Positions 7,797 through 16,132 of a DNA stretch of 64,000 nt are shown here, one piece after another. The DNA lies in the NCBI GenBank assembly GCA_964242215.1, contig CAXTCJ010000016.1, positions 3,907-67,906 on the forward strand, read 5' to 3'. Both the position numbers and the translations under genes were made by a program. This DNA comes from LMUY01 sp964242215 (lineage in GTDB: Bacteria; Pseudomonadota; Alphaproteobacteria; Acetobacterales; Acetobacteraceae). Position 1 is the stretch's first letter, and each line of letters starts with the position of its first letter. The notes below the pieces were generated by a model that was not told the DNA's origin, made no database searches, and saw only the letters and a program-made list of their open reading frames with translations.

Positions 7797-8582
7797 CTAG
7801 GGAGCAGCGGGCGGCGCGACCTCGGCAGATCTCTGACCGGATGCGGCAAGTGCGTTGGCCACGAACCCGGAGGATTTCATTGCCTCCACAAACCGGACGA
7901 GCGTGGGCAGTCCGGCGGCGTGCGACTTAGGAAGGCCCATCGCCTGCTCGATCTCCTCGAAGTGGCCCGGCAACAGCCGCATGGACGGGTTTGCCGCGAC
8001 CAACTCGGCCAATGGCGCCCGTACACCCGCCAGAACGCCCGCCTGTCCGGCATTGAACGCCGCGATTGCAGCCGCGGTATCTTTCGCCCGAAGCAGCGTG
8101 GCGTGCTGCAGCGCGCGGGACAAGTATAGGTCGTAGGCGCTGCCTTGCGCGACGGCGATCCGCACGCCGGGCGCGTCCACGGCCTCGGTCGCCTGCAAGG
8201 CCGAGGCCTTCGGCACGACGTAGCTGCCTTCGATCACCACATAGGGCGGGGTGAAGTCGATGCCGGTTGCTCGCTGCGGGTCGATGGCCAGGAATGCGAC
8301 ATCCCAACGATCGTCCGCGACCGCCTTGGGCACCTCGCCTGCCTCGTGGAAGATCACGAACTGCACCGGAACCCCAAGTTGCTTGGCGAGGGCGCGGGCC
8401 AGTTCGGCCGAGACGCCTTTCGGATCGGCCTCGGAGGTGCCGCGCTGGGCGAGCACCGGGTTGCCGTAGTTGATCGCAGCCCGTAGCACGCCGCCTGGTG
8501 CGAGGTCCTTCGCCGCATCGGTCTGCGCGCCAGCCGACGTTGTAAGCGTCAGCAACAGGGCGAGGCCGTATCCCAGCCGCAT
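7797..8582 (-). CDS. Periplasmic solute-binding protein, family 3 (amino-acid type)
   Basis: The 261-residue protein begins with a cleavable signal (MRLGYGLALLL… ending at SAGA). It then has the two-lobed family-3 pattern: GVLRAAINYGNP, GVSAELARALAKQLG, WDVAFLAIDPQR and FTPPYV. Such proteins usually feed an ABC importer, but no permease or ATPase gene is nearby. Its ATG overlaps the stop codon of the metallo-beta-lactamase-fold gene (TGATG at 8582), so the two are translationally coupled. This suggests that it binds a substrate or product of that exported enzyme. The start is fixed by the signal peptide; the frame extends upstream without meaning. Confidence 0.85.
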   Translation of the reverse strand: MRLGYGLALLLTLTTSAGAQTDAAKDLAPGGVLRAAINYGNPVLAQRGTSEADPKGVSAELARALAKQLGVPVQFVIFHEAGEVPKAVADDRWDVAFLAIDPQRATGIDFTPPYVVIEGSYVVPKASALQATEAVDAPGVRIAVAQGSAYDLYLSRALQHATLLRAKDTAAAIAAFNAGQAGVLAGVRAPLAELVAANPSMRLLPGHFEEIEQAMGLPKSHAAGLPTLVRFVEAMKSSGFVANALAASGQRSAEVAPPAAP

Positions 8583-9556
8583 CACAGGTTGGCCTGCCAA
8601 GCGATCGGCACCAGGCGGTAGCCGGTCGACACCTTTTCGACGTGGCCGAGGGACGGGAAGGCGAAATGGTAGCCCACCACCAGCATGTGGTCGCTCGCGG
8701 CCTGGTCGTAGACGGCATGGCGGGTCTTCGCCGCCTGCTCCGGGTCGTGGTCGTACATCACGTGCCAATCCGGATTGCGCAGGAAGAACTCCGGAATGTT
8801 CGTGACGTCGGATTGCACGAGCAGGCTTTTGGCCCCGGAGGAAACAGCGAACGCCGTGTGGCCCGGCGTATGCCCCGGTGCGGCAATCGCCGTGATGCCG
8901 GGGGCGACTTCGGTGTTCCAGCGATAGCGGCCGATCCGCTCGTCCAGGCCTGTCAGCACCTTGCGATTATTGGCGAAATACGCCTTCGTCACCGGGTCGT
9001 TGGCCTGAGCCATATTGGTGTCGCTCATCCAGAATGCCCAATCCACCTCGGGGGCAACGATGGTCGCGTTCGGGAAGGCGATGGTGCCGTCCGTGCGGCG
9101 CAGCCCATTGGTATGGTCGGGGTGCAGATGTGATAGCAGGACGATGTCGATCTGCTCGGGCGTGACCCCAGCAGCCTGCAGATTGGCGAACAGCTGCCCG
9201 ATCCCTGCCCCGCCCGTCGGCCCGTTGCCAGTATCGATCAGGACCAGCTTGCCGCCGGTGTTGATCAACGTGGGATTGAACGGAACCGTGACGTCGCCGG
9301 CCGGCATGTAGGCGTCGGACGCGGCGACGATCGCCTGGTCGTGCGGAACGTTGGTGACGAATTGCGCCGGCATGGGAAAGCTACGCTCCCCGTCATGCAA
9401 CACCGTAACCTGAGCGTCACCGAGCTGGAATCGGTAATAGCCGGGCGCCTGTGCCGGCGCGATCGGCGCGGCCGCCTGGCTCGTATGGGGCGCAAGCAGC
9501 GCTACGGCGCCACCTGCTGCGGCAGCTGACAGGATTGTCCTTCGGCTGGTTCGCAC
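8582..9556 (-). CDS. Tat-exported metallo-beta-lactamase-fold hydrolase
   Basis: The 324-residue protein starts at GTG after AAGGGG and carries a twin-arginine signal (SRRTIL, then an alanine-rich stretch ending SQAAA). It should be exported folded to the periplasm with metal bound. The HxHxDH metal motif is HLHPDH. Further ligands are likely in APGHTPGH, QSDVT and GYHF. The family includes lactonases and other Zn hydrolases; the sequence most resembles MBL-fold proteins of quorum-quenching lactonase type, but the substrate is unknown. It is the first gene of a two-gene operon with the overlapping binding protein. Confidence 0.88.
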   Translation of the reverse strand: MRTSRRTILSAAAAGGAVALLAPHTSQAAAPIAPAQAPGYYRFQLGDAQVTVLHDGERSFPMPAQFVTNVPHDQAIVAASDAYMPAGDVTVPFNPTLINTGGKLVLIDTGNGPTGGAGIGQLFANLQAAGVTPEQIDIVLLSHLHPDHTNGLRRTDGTIAFPNATIVAPEVDWAFWMSDTNMAQANDPVTKAYFANNRKVLTGLDERIGRYRWNTEVAPGITAIAAPGHTPGHTAFAVSSGAKSLLVQSDVTNIPEFFLRNPDWHVMYDHDPEQAAKTRHAVYDQAASDHMLVVGYHFAFPSLGHVEKVSTGYRLVPIAWQANL

Positions 9557-9606
9557 AGCATTTCACCCCTTGTTGTTCCAGCCGATTATAGGCGCGTGCC
9601 ACTGCG

Positions 9607-10272
9607 CTACAATCCCGCACCGGCCCGCTCCTCTCTGTCCCCGATGGCGGCGAGGTAGGCCTGCTTGCTGGGCTGCACGTGGTCGACGCAGAGCTGGGCC
9701 AACGCCCATCGGTCCGACTCGCCGAGCAGCTCGATCATGATGCCGTGCTGCCGTTCGGAATTCCGGAAAGCCTGTTTGTCTGCCAGGGACTTCGCCCGCA
9801 TTGGCAGTGACAGGTTCATATAGTCGCGGATGGAATGCACCAGATAGCGGTTGCCGCAGGCACCTAACAGCGTGAGGTGGAACCTATCGTTGGCCACATG
9901 CACCGCCCGCAAATTGCCCTGCTGCTGCGAGCGGCGGTACTGTTCGTTGAGCGCCTGTAGCTGTGCCGCAAGCCCCGGTGGCGGCGGGAACGGCACCATG
10001 AGGGCGGCCTGCCGCTGCAGGAACTCACGCACCTGATAGATCTCCAACACCTCGTCCGCCGCGTAATGCCGGACGGTCGCACCGACGTTGCGTTCGCGCA
10101 GCACGATGCCCGTCCGCTCCAGCTCCAGCAGCGATTGGCGGATGAAGTGGCGGGTGACGCCGAAGCGCGCCATCAAACCGTCTTCCGTCAGGCGGGTCCC
10201 AGGGGCGAGGATGCCGAAGATGATGTCGTCCTCGATGGCGGTGACCACCGCCCCGTCGTTGGGGTCGGTCAC
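9607..10272 (-). CDS. GntR-family transcriptional regulator with FCD domain
   Basis: The 221-residue regulator has an N-terminal winged helix (FGILAPGTRLTEDGL, then RFGVTRHFIRQSL) and a C-terminal all-helical FCD ligand domain. The metal/ligand residues of that domain are seen as NDRFH, RQHG and CVDHV. FadR/VanR-type regulators respond to organic or sugar acids. The start is GTG, with no strong ribosome-binding site. It is divergent from the IlvD/Edd dehydratase, so it is a natural candidate to control that gene and possibly itself. Confidence 0.88.
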   Translation of the reverse strand: MTDPNDGAVVTAIEDDIIFGILAPGTRLTEDGLMARFGVTRHFIRQSLLELERTGIVLRERNVGATVRHYAADEVLEIYQVREFLQRQAALMVPFPPPPGLAAQLQALNEQYRRSQQQGNLRAVHVANDRFHLTLLGACGNRYLVHSIRDYMNLSLPMRAKSLADKQAFRNSERQHGIMIELLGESDRWALAQLCVDHVQPSKQAYLAAIGDREERAGAGL

Positions 10273-10363
10273 GACCGCACGAGCGCCTGGGGCTGCCAGC
10301 TCTCTGGACGCGACATTGCGGTTCTCCCGTCATGTTATTGTTCTGACTCAGCCGGCGCCGTCG

Positions 10364-10374
10364 TGACGTTGTCA
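10364..10374. promoter_or_regulatory. Possible GntR operator (TGAC-GTT-GTCA)
   Basis: A short palindrome with 4-bp arms lies in the 185-base region between the divergent GntR regulator and the dehydratase. FCD-type GntR proteins bind short, AT-flanked TGT/ACA-like dyads. A related TGTCA/TGACA dyad occurs upstream of the transporter at 23085. The arms are short and chance occurrence is not excluded. Confidence 0.25.
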
Positions 10375-10457
10375 ATAATCGACCGGCTTGTTACAGCAGG
10401 TCCCAAGATGGCGTCGAGGTAAGCCGATCGGACGTCGACAACCGGAGGATCAACGGC

Positions 10458-12161
10458 ATGGCCACGGGTATGCGCAAAGGCCTGACCAGCTACGGCGACG
10501 ACGGGTTCAGCCTGTTCTTGCGTCGGGCGTTCATCAAGGCGATGGGGTATTCGGACGACGCCCTGTCCCGCCCGATCGTGGGCATCGTCGACACCTCCAG
10601 CGCCTACAACGCCTGCCACGCCAACGTGCCGCAACTGGTCGAGGCGGCCAAGCGCGGCGTCATGCTGGCCGGCGGCCTCCCGATGCCGTTCCCCACCGTG
10701 TCGATCCACGAGAGCTTCGCGCACCCGACCAGCATGTTCCTGCGCAACCTCCAATCCATGGACACGGAGGAGATGTGTCGGGCGCAGCCGATGGACGCCG
10801 TCGTGATGATTGGAGGTTGCGACAAAACGGTGCCGGCGCAGCTGATGGCGGCCGCCAGCCTGGACATCCCCGTGGTGCAACTGGTCACCGGGCCGATGCT
10901 GGTGGGGCACTACAAGGGCGAGGTGCTGGGCGCCTGTACCGACTGCCGCCGATTCTGGGCGCGCCACCGCGCCGGCGAGTTCACCGAGGCCGAGATGGAC
11001 GCGATCAACGGCCGTCTGGCGCCGACGCCGGGCACGTGCATGGTGATGGGGACCGCCTCCACCATGGCCTGCATCGCCGAGGCTTTGGGCATGGCCCTGC
11101 CCGGTTCCGCCGCAATCCCCGCGACCCATGGTGACCGCTTCCGCTGTGCCGAGGACTCCGGCGCCGCCGCGGTTGCCGCGATCGGCCAGCCTGGGCGCCT
11201 GCCGAAGGACATCATGACCCCGGCGGCATTCCGCAATGCCCAGGTGGTGCTGCAGGCCATTGGTGGCTCGACCAACGGGCTGGTGCATTTGGCCGCGATC
11301 GCCGGGCGGCTGGGCATCAAGCTCGACGGCGGCGCATTCGACCGGATGGGCGCGGATGTCCCGGTGCTGATCGACCTGAAGCCGACCGGTGACCACTACA
11401 TGGAACATTTCCACTGGTCCGGGGGCATGCCCAAGCTGATGAAGGAGCTTGGATCCCTATTGGACACCACCGCGCGCACCATCACCGGCGGAACGCTGGC
11501 AGACGCTGTGGCCGGGGCGGAGGATGTGCCTAATCAGACCGTTATTCGATCGAAGGACAATCCTATCTTTCCCACCGGCGGCATGGCTGTGCTGGGCGGC
11601 AATTTGGCACCGGGCACCGCCGTCATTAAATTCGGCGCCGCGACTCCGGCGCTGCTGCAGCATACCGGGCGCGCCATGGTGTTCGACGGCGTGGACGACA
11701 TGGCGCGCCGCATCGACGACCCGGCGTTGGACGTCAACGCCGACGACGTGCTGGTGCTACGCTACGCCGGCCCGAAGGGTGCACCGGGCATGCCGGAAGC
11801 CGGCTACCTGCCGATCCCCAAAAAGCTGGCCCGCGCGGGCGTGAAGGACATGGTGCGCATTTCGGACGCCCGCATGAGCGGCACGGCGTTCGGTACCATC
11901 GTGTTGCATATCGTGCCGGAGGCGTGCCTCGGCGGACCGTTGGCGCTGGTGCGAACCGGCGACATGATCAAGCTGGACGTCGCGGGACGCCGGATCGACT
12001 TGCTGGTGGACGAGGCCGAACTCGCCCGACGGCGCGAGGCATGGATTGCGCCGCCGGCACCGCCCGGCGCGGATCGGGGTTACCTGAAGCTGTATTTGGA
12101 CAGTGTGCTGCAGGCCGACGAAGGATGCGATTTCAGCTTCCTGGTACCGCAGGCTAAATAG
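10458..12161 (+). CDS. IlvD/Edd-family sugar-acid (or dihydroxy-acid) dehydratase
   Basis: The 567-residue enzyme belongs to the Fe–S dehydratases that turn sugar acids into 2-keto-3-deoxy acids, or dihydroxyacids into 2-oxoacids. Cluster-ligand cysteines are seen in NACHAN, GGCDKTVPA and PGTCMVMGTAST. The substrate-binding Mg site and C-terminal SDARMSGTAFGT are present. The catabolic neighbours and the GntR regulator next door favour a sugar acid (pentonate or hexonate) over branched-chain amino-acid synthesis. ATG 10458 has a GGAGG 10 bases upstream. Its stop overlaps the stop of the converging DapA-like gene by 8 bases. Confidence 0.88.
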   Translation: MATGMRKGLTSYGDDGFSLFLRRAFIKAMGYSDDALSRPIVGIVDTSSAYNACHANVPQLVEAAKRGVMLAGGLPMPFPTVSIHESFAHPTSMFLRNLQSMDTEEMCRAQPMDAVVMIGGCDKTVPAQLMAAASLDIPVVQLVTGPMLVGHYKGEVLGACTDCRRFWARHRAGEFTEAEMDAINGRLAPTPGTCMVMGTASTMACIAEALGMALPGSAAIPATHGDRFRCAEDSGAAAVAAIGQPGRLPKDIMTPAAFRNAQVVLQAIGGSTNGLVHLAAIAGRLGIKLDGGAFDRMGADVPVLIDLKPTGDHYMEHFHWSGGMPKLMKELGSLLDTTARTITGGTLADAVAGAEDVPNQTVIRSKDNPIFPTGGMAVLGGNLAPGTAVIKFGAATPALLQHTGRAMVFDGVDDMARRIDDPALDVNADDVLVLRYAGPKGAPGMPEAGYLPIPKKLARAGVKDMVRISDARMSGTAFGTIVLHIVPEACLGGPLALVRTGDMIKLDVAGRRIDLLVDEAELARRREAWIAPPAPPGADRGYLKLYLDSVLQADEGCDFSFLVPQAK

Positions 12162-13092
12162 GCTGCAGGTCCGCCCGGGGGTCGGTACGGGCGACCCGGC
12201 GCAGGAGAAACTCCACCTCCGCCTTCGCCGCGGCACTCATTCCCACAGACGGCGAGCGCTGCACGTCCGAGCGGATAATCCCGCGCCGCGCCATCACGTA
12301 TTTCCGCACGGCAAGCCCAACCACGGGCTGCTGCTCGTACCGCAGCAGCGGCAGATGCGCGTCGAACAAATCGTGCGCCGCGTCACGCTCCCCGGCCTTG
12401 CTCATCCGCACCACGTCCACGAGCACGTCCGGGAAGGCGTAGCCCGTCATCGCCCCGTCCGATCCGCGCTCCACTTCAAAATCCAGGAACAGCCCGCCAT
12501 TGCCGCACAGAATGCTGACGTGCCGCATGGTGCCCTCCGCCTCCCATTTGCGCAGGGTGGAGATCTTCTCCAGGCCGGGCCAGTCCTCGTGCTTCAGCAT
12601 CACGCACGACGGGTTGTCCTGCACGATGCGCCGGATCACGCCGGGCGTCATGACCACCGTGAAGTTGAGCGGGAAGTCCTGGATGACGAACGGTACGTCG
12701 GCTCCGATCGCCTCGACTGCCTGACGGTAATACGTGACGATCTGGTCGTCGGTGCGCAGCGTGTTGGGCGGCGCGATCATCACGCCCGCGGCGCCCGCAT
12801 CCATCGCGGCCGACGCCAGCCCGCGCATCGCCGCAAAGCCCGGCGCGGACACGCCCACGATGACGGGCAGGTTGGGCGCGCGCTTGATGAAACGAGTAGC
12901 GATGGCGACTGCCTCCTCGCCATCCAGCTTCGGCGCCTCACCCATGACGCCCAACACCGTCATGCCCGTGCTGCCGCATGCGACGTAGAAATCGGTCATC
13001 GCATCGATCGAAGCCATGTCGACTCGGCCATCCGCCTCGAACGGCGTCGGAGCGATCGGGTAAACCCCCGCGGCAGATGCGTCGAGCTTCAT
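12154..13092 (-). CDS. DapA-family (dihydrodipicolinate synthase-like) aldolase/dehydratase
   Basis: This is a 312-residue class I aldolase-fold protein. The Schiff-base Lys is in VMLKHEDWPG. The usual GTTGE substrate motif reads GVMGEAPKL. The usual active-site Tyr (in YNVP) is Gln here: the segment is VIQDFPLN. This rules against a true dihydrodipicolinate synthase. It suggests a 2-keto-3-deoxy-sugar-acid aldolase or a dehydratase of the same fold, which suits the context. The start at ATG 13092 is set by the conserved N-terminus. It is the last gene of the leftward operon that begins with the FMN dehydrogenase, 16 bases after the isomerase. Confidence 0.85.
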   Translation of the reverse strand: MKLDASAAGVYPIAPTPFEADGRVDMASIDAMTDFYVACGSTGMTVLGVMGEAPKLDGEEAVAIATRFIKRAPNLPVIVGVSAPGFAAMRGLASAAMDAGAAGVMIAPPNTLRTDDQIVTYYRQAVEAIGADVPFVIQDFPLNFTVVMTPGVIRRIVQDNPSCVMLKHEDWPGLEKISTLRKWEAEGTMRHVSILCGNGGLFLDFEVERGSDGAMTGYAFPDVLVDVVRMSKAGERDAAHDLFDAHLPLLRYEQQPVVGLAVRKYVMARRGIIRSDVQRSPSVGMSAAAKAEVEFLLRRVARTDPRADLQPI

Positions 13093-13108
13093 GGTGTTCT
13101 CCGTTATT

Positions 13109-13900
13109 CTATGCGCGAGGCCGGCCGAAGCGGCTGAGCCAGCCGAGCCCATCAATGGTGTTGCCGGCGGGCGTGTATTCGCAGCCGATCCAGCCAGCGT
13201 AGCCGAGCTTCTCGATGAGGGCGAACATATGCTCCCACGCGATCTCACCCGTGCCCGGCTCGTGCCGCCCGGGAGAGTCGGCGACCTGGATATGGCCGAT
13301 GATCGGCATCAACGCCTGCATCCGGCGGCTGATGCTGCCTTGCTCGACCTGGCAGTGATAGATGTCGAATTGCAGCCCGACCTTGTCCGGCCCCACCGCC
13401 TCGACCACCGCCGCACCTTCCTCCTGCGTGCGAAGCAGGAAGCCGGGAATGTCGATGTGGTTGATCGGCTCCAGCACCAGGCGGATCCCGGCGGCGCTGG
13501 CGAGGTCCGCCGCCCATACGACATTGGCGAGGTAGGTGGCCCAGCCGCGGTCCCGGCTGACGTTGCTGGGCAGGATGCCGGCCTGCAGGTGAACCAGGTT
13601 GCAACCGAGCCCGTTCGCGTAATCCAGGCTCTTCCGCAGATCGTCCCGGAACGCGTCGCGGCGGTCTGGCATGCATGCGATGCCGGATTGCTCGCCACGC
13701 GCCTTGTCGCCGGCCGGCGTGTTGATCAGCACCATCCGCAATCCACAATCGCGCAGCCGTGCCGCCAAAGTTGCGACCGGCTGCTCGTACGGCGTTGGGT
13801 ATTCCACGGCGGTGAACCCGGCCTGCGCCGCCGCATCGAAGCGGTCGAGCAACGGGACTTCGGTGAACAGCCATTTCAGGTTGGCGGAGAACTTCAACAT
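13109..13900 (-). CDS. otnI: Hydroxypyruvate isomerase-family protein, likely 2-oxo-tetronate isomerase (OtnI)
   Basis: The 263-residue TIM-barrel sugar isomerase carries the Hyi hallmarks: an N-terminal FSANLKWLF, an active-site Glu in LEPIN, QFDIYHCQ, and a second Glu in GCEYTPAG. OtnI enzymes convert 2-oxo-tetronate to 3-oxo-tetronate. OtnK and OtnC homologues lie a few kilobases away (17935–19835) under a shared operator, so this role is more likely than hydroxypyruvate isomerisation. Length fits the family (about 260). It starts 4 bases after the stop of the leaderless binding protein. Confidence 0.8.
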   Translation of the reverse strand: MLKFSANLKWLFTEVPLLDRFDAAAQAGFTAVEYPTPYEQPVATLAARLRDCGLRMVLINTPAGDKARGEQSGIACMPDRRDAFRDDLRKSLDYANGLGCNLVHLQAGILPSNVSRDRGWATYLANVVWAADLASAAGIRLVLEPINHIDIPGFLLRTQEEGAAVVEAVGPDKVGLQFDIYHCQVEQGSISRRMQALMPIIGHIQVADSPGRHEPGTGEIAWEHMFALIEKLGYAGWIGCEYTPAGNTIDGLGWLSRFGRPRA

Positions 13901-13904
13901 GGCG

Positions 13905-14618
13905 TCAGTCGCGCGCCGGGTCGAGCCGCGTGGCGTCGTAGGCGGCGAACGCGGCGTCCGTTATCAGGGAGGCCACGAATTGCTCCGCAGCGTCATGATG
14001 CGCCGAACCGGCCATCACGGCGGCGGCAAAGGTCGTCACCTTCTGCACGGCATCCGGCAGTGGTCCCACGATCTCGATGCCGGGTACCACCGCGAGTTCG
14101 CTCAGCTGTTGAATCGCGATGTCGGCCTCGCCGGTTACCAACTTCTCGGCCGTGAACCCGGCGGGGATGATGGTGGCGCGGGCATTCACCGCGTCCGCAA
14201 TCCCGATCCGCTGCAGCATGGGCGCGAAATGCACGCCGCTTTGCCCGCCACGGGAATAACAGACCGAGCGCGCCCCGGTCATCGCACGCTTGAATGACTC
14301 CAGGTCGGAGATGTCCGGATGCGGGGCGCCGCCCGCCACCGCCACGCCGATGCGCGAGCGCAGCACGATGCGCTTGGTGCCGGCCTCGACCTTGCCCTGC
14401 GCAATCAGTTCGTCCACTGAGTCGGCGACGATCAGCACGGCATCTGCCGTGGCACCCTCGGCAAGCTTGGTCATGATGACGGTGGTCGGCGCCCAATCGA
14501 TGTCGAGCTTGTAGCCGGAGCTCGCTTCGAACGCCGGCACCAGCGAGGCGTCGAATGCACCCTTCACGACCAGCGCGCATTTCAGGTGCAGGATCTTATC
14601 GGCAGGAACTGTACTCAT
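13905..14618 (-). CDS. ModA-like substrate-binding-domain protein without signal peptide
   Basis: The 237-residue protein has the fold pattern of molybdate-type periplasmic binding proteins: ALVVKGAFDASLVPAF, TTVIMTKLAEG, ADAVLIVADSVDELIAQGK and RSVCYSRGGQSG. No export signal is visible from ATG 14618, which has a GGA ribosome-binding site, nor in the few codons between it and the preceding stop. It should therefore be cytoplasmic. It is the second gene of an operon for sugar-acid breakdown. Possible roles are ligand sequestration, a regulator-associated sensor or an enzyme built on this fold. None is shown by sequence. Confidence 0.75.
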   Translation of the reverse strand: MSTVPADKILHLKCALVVKGAFDASLVPAFEASSGYKLDIDWAPTTVIMTKLAEGATADAVLIVADSVDELIAQGKVEAGTKRIVLRSRIGVAVAGGAPHPDISDLESFKRAMTGARSVCYSRGGQSGVHFAPMLQRIGIADAVNARATIIPAGFTAEKLVTGEADIAIQQLSELAVVPGIEIVGPLPDAVQKVTTFAAAVMAGSAHHDAAEQFVASLITDAAFAAYDATRLDPARD

Positions 14619-14643
14619 CGCTGTGGTGCTTCCTACGATTGCG

Positions 14644-15975
14644 TCAAACGGGATACGGCATGCGCCGCAGCAGATCTGGGGTCAGCTCCGACAGCCGGTT
14701 CACCCCGACCAGCGCCATGTCCCGCTCGACCTCTTCCTTGAGGATGCGTGCGGCATGCAAGACGCCTGGCGTACCACCGATCGCGGCAGCGAACAGGAAT
14801 GGCCGCCCGAGGAACACGAAATCCGCCCCGAGCGCCAGCGCCTTCAGCACATCCGTGCCCCTGCGAACACCGCTATCGATGATCACCGCCATGTCGCCCT
14901 TTTGTGCCGCAATCTCCGGCAGCACTTCGAGCGGCGGGACGTCGTAGTCGAGCTGGCGGCCACCATGGGTGGACAGGATCACGCCCTGCACGCCGCACTC
15001 CCGTGCGATCGCCACGTCGGCCGGCGAGGTCAAACCCTTTACCAGCAGTGTGCCTTTCCAGCGGCGGCGGATCGCGCGCAGATTGTCCCACGACAGCTTG
15101 TCGCGCGCGGTGGTATTGCGCAGCGCGTTGCGCGACAGCATGGGCGGGCCACGGTCCGCCTCCATATTCTCGAAATGCGGTTGGCCATGACGGTAGAAGG
15201 TTTGCGCCACAGTGCCGAGTAGCCAGGCCGGGTGGGTTGCGCTCTGCCATGCGACCTTGGGTGTCACGCGCATCGGCATGCTGAAGCCGCTGCGAGTGTT
15301 GTGCTCGCGATTGCCCAGCACCGGCGTGTCGGCAGTGACGACGAGCGTACCGAACCCGGTCCGCGCTAGCCTGTCCACTAGGCGGTCGATGCGGGTCTGA
15401 TCACCGGGCAGGTAGGCCTGGAACCAGGCATCGGGGTTCTCGTCGTGAACGTCCTCAAGCTTGATGAGGGAAGACGCGCTCAGGATCATCGGCATTTGCA
15501 TCTGCCGGGCGGCTGCGGCCAAGCGGAGATCGCCACGATAAGCGACGAACGCCGCCCCGCCAAGCGGTGCGATGCCGAACGGGACAGCGTAGGTTTTACC
15601 GAACAGGGTCGTCCCGGCGGTGCGCGCGGAGGTGTCCACCATCCGGCGCGGTAGAAAGGCCCAACGCGTATAGGCCGCGCGGTTCGCCCGCAACGCGGTC
15701 GACGTTTCCACGGCTCCGGCCACGTATTGATACACCATAGGCGGCAAGTGCCGCTTGGCGTGGCGCTCGAAATCATCGAGGGCGAGCAGGTCGCGGAAGC
15801 GATATGGCGTCGCATCCACGCTGCGCTGCACGCTGGTGACCAAGGCTTGCGGAGAGGTGATGCCGGGCGCCGCGCTATCGGCGAGAGCTATGTCGGTTTT
15901 GGTATCGACCATCGGGGTGGCGAACTGTGCGGGGGCCGCACGCTGCACGTCGAGCAGTTGTTTCTCGTCGGCCAT
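14644..15975 (-). CDS. FMN-dependent alpha-hydroxy-acid dehydrogenase (LldD/glycolate oxidase family)
   Basis: The 443-residue flavoenzyme would oxidise an L-2-hydroxy acid to a 2-oxo acid. Family residues are seen in order: Tyr in YQYVAGA, TADTPVLGNREHN, Lys in LLVKGL, the catalytic His in STHGGRQLD, and the FMN phosphate site in IIDSGVRRGTD and FVFLGRPF. About 60 extra N-terminal residues precede the domain. ATG 15975 has a purine-rich GGAAGG about 12 bases upstream. It heads the leftward operon with the leaderless binding protein, OtnI and DapA homologues, and may supply the 2-oxo-tetronate substrate. A LacI-type operator lies 60 bases upstream. Confidence 0.88.
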   Translation of the reverse strand: MADEKQLLDVQRAAPAQFATPMVDTKTDIALADSAAPGITSPQALVTSVQRSVDATPYRFRDLLALDDFERHAKRHLPPMVYQYVAGAVETSTALRANRAAYTRWAFLPRRMVDTSARTAGTTLFGKTYAVPFGIAPLGGAAFVAYRGDLRLAAAARQMQMPMILSASSLIKLEDVHDENPDAWFQAYLPGDQTRIDRLVDRLARTGFGTLVVTADTPVLGNREHNTRSGFSMPMRVTPKVAWQSATHPAWLLGTVAQTFYRHGQPHFENMEADRGPPMLSRNALRNTTARDKLSWDNLRAIRRRWKGTLLVKGLTSPADVAIARECGVQGVILSTHGGRQLDYDVPPLEVLPEIAAQKGDMAVIIDSGVRRGTDVLKALALGADFVFLGRPFLFAAAIGGTPGVLHAARILKEEVERDMALVGVNRLSELTPDLLRRMPYPV

Positions 15976-16035
15976 TTCCGCGCCCTTCCCGTCCCATCGA
16001 CACCCGAGCGAGCACCGAGGAACAAGCAAATTATC

Positions 16036-16049
16036 TGAAAGCGCTTGCA
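16036..16049. promoter_or_regulatory. LacI-type operator, copy 1 (TGAAAGCGCTTGCA)
   Basis: The sequence follows the TGnAAGCGCTTnCA palindrome typical of LacI/GalR regulators. It lies between the divergent FMN dehydrogenase and LacI-family genes, next to a GATAAT that could be a −10 box on the minus strand. An identical 14-mer is found at 17218. The gene for a LacI regulator is adjacent, so repression of both directions by it is the simplest reading. Confidence 0.8.
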
Positions 16050-16132
16050 AAGACCATAGGCTCGCCGGATGGTCAACTGAATTCCCCGCCACTGCCGGCG
16101 CGTGTAAGGCAGGGGACGGGCGGCAAGGAACA

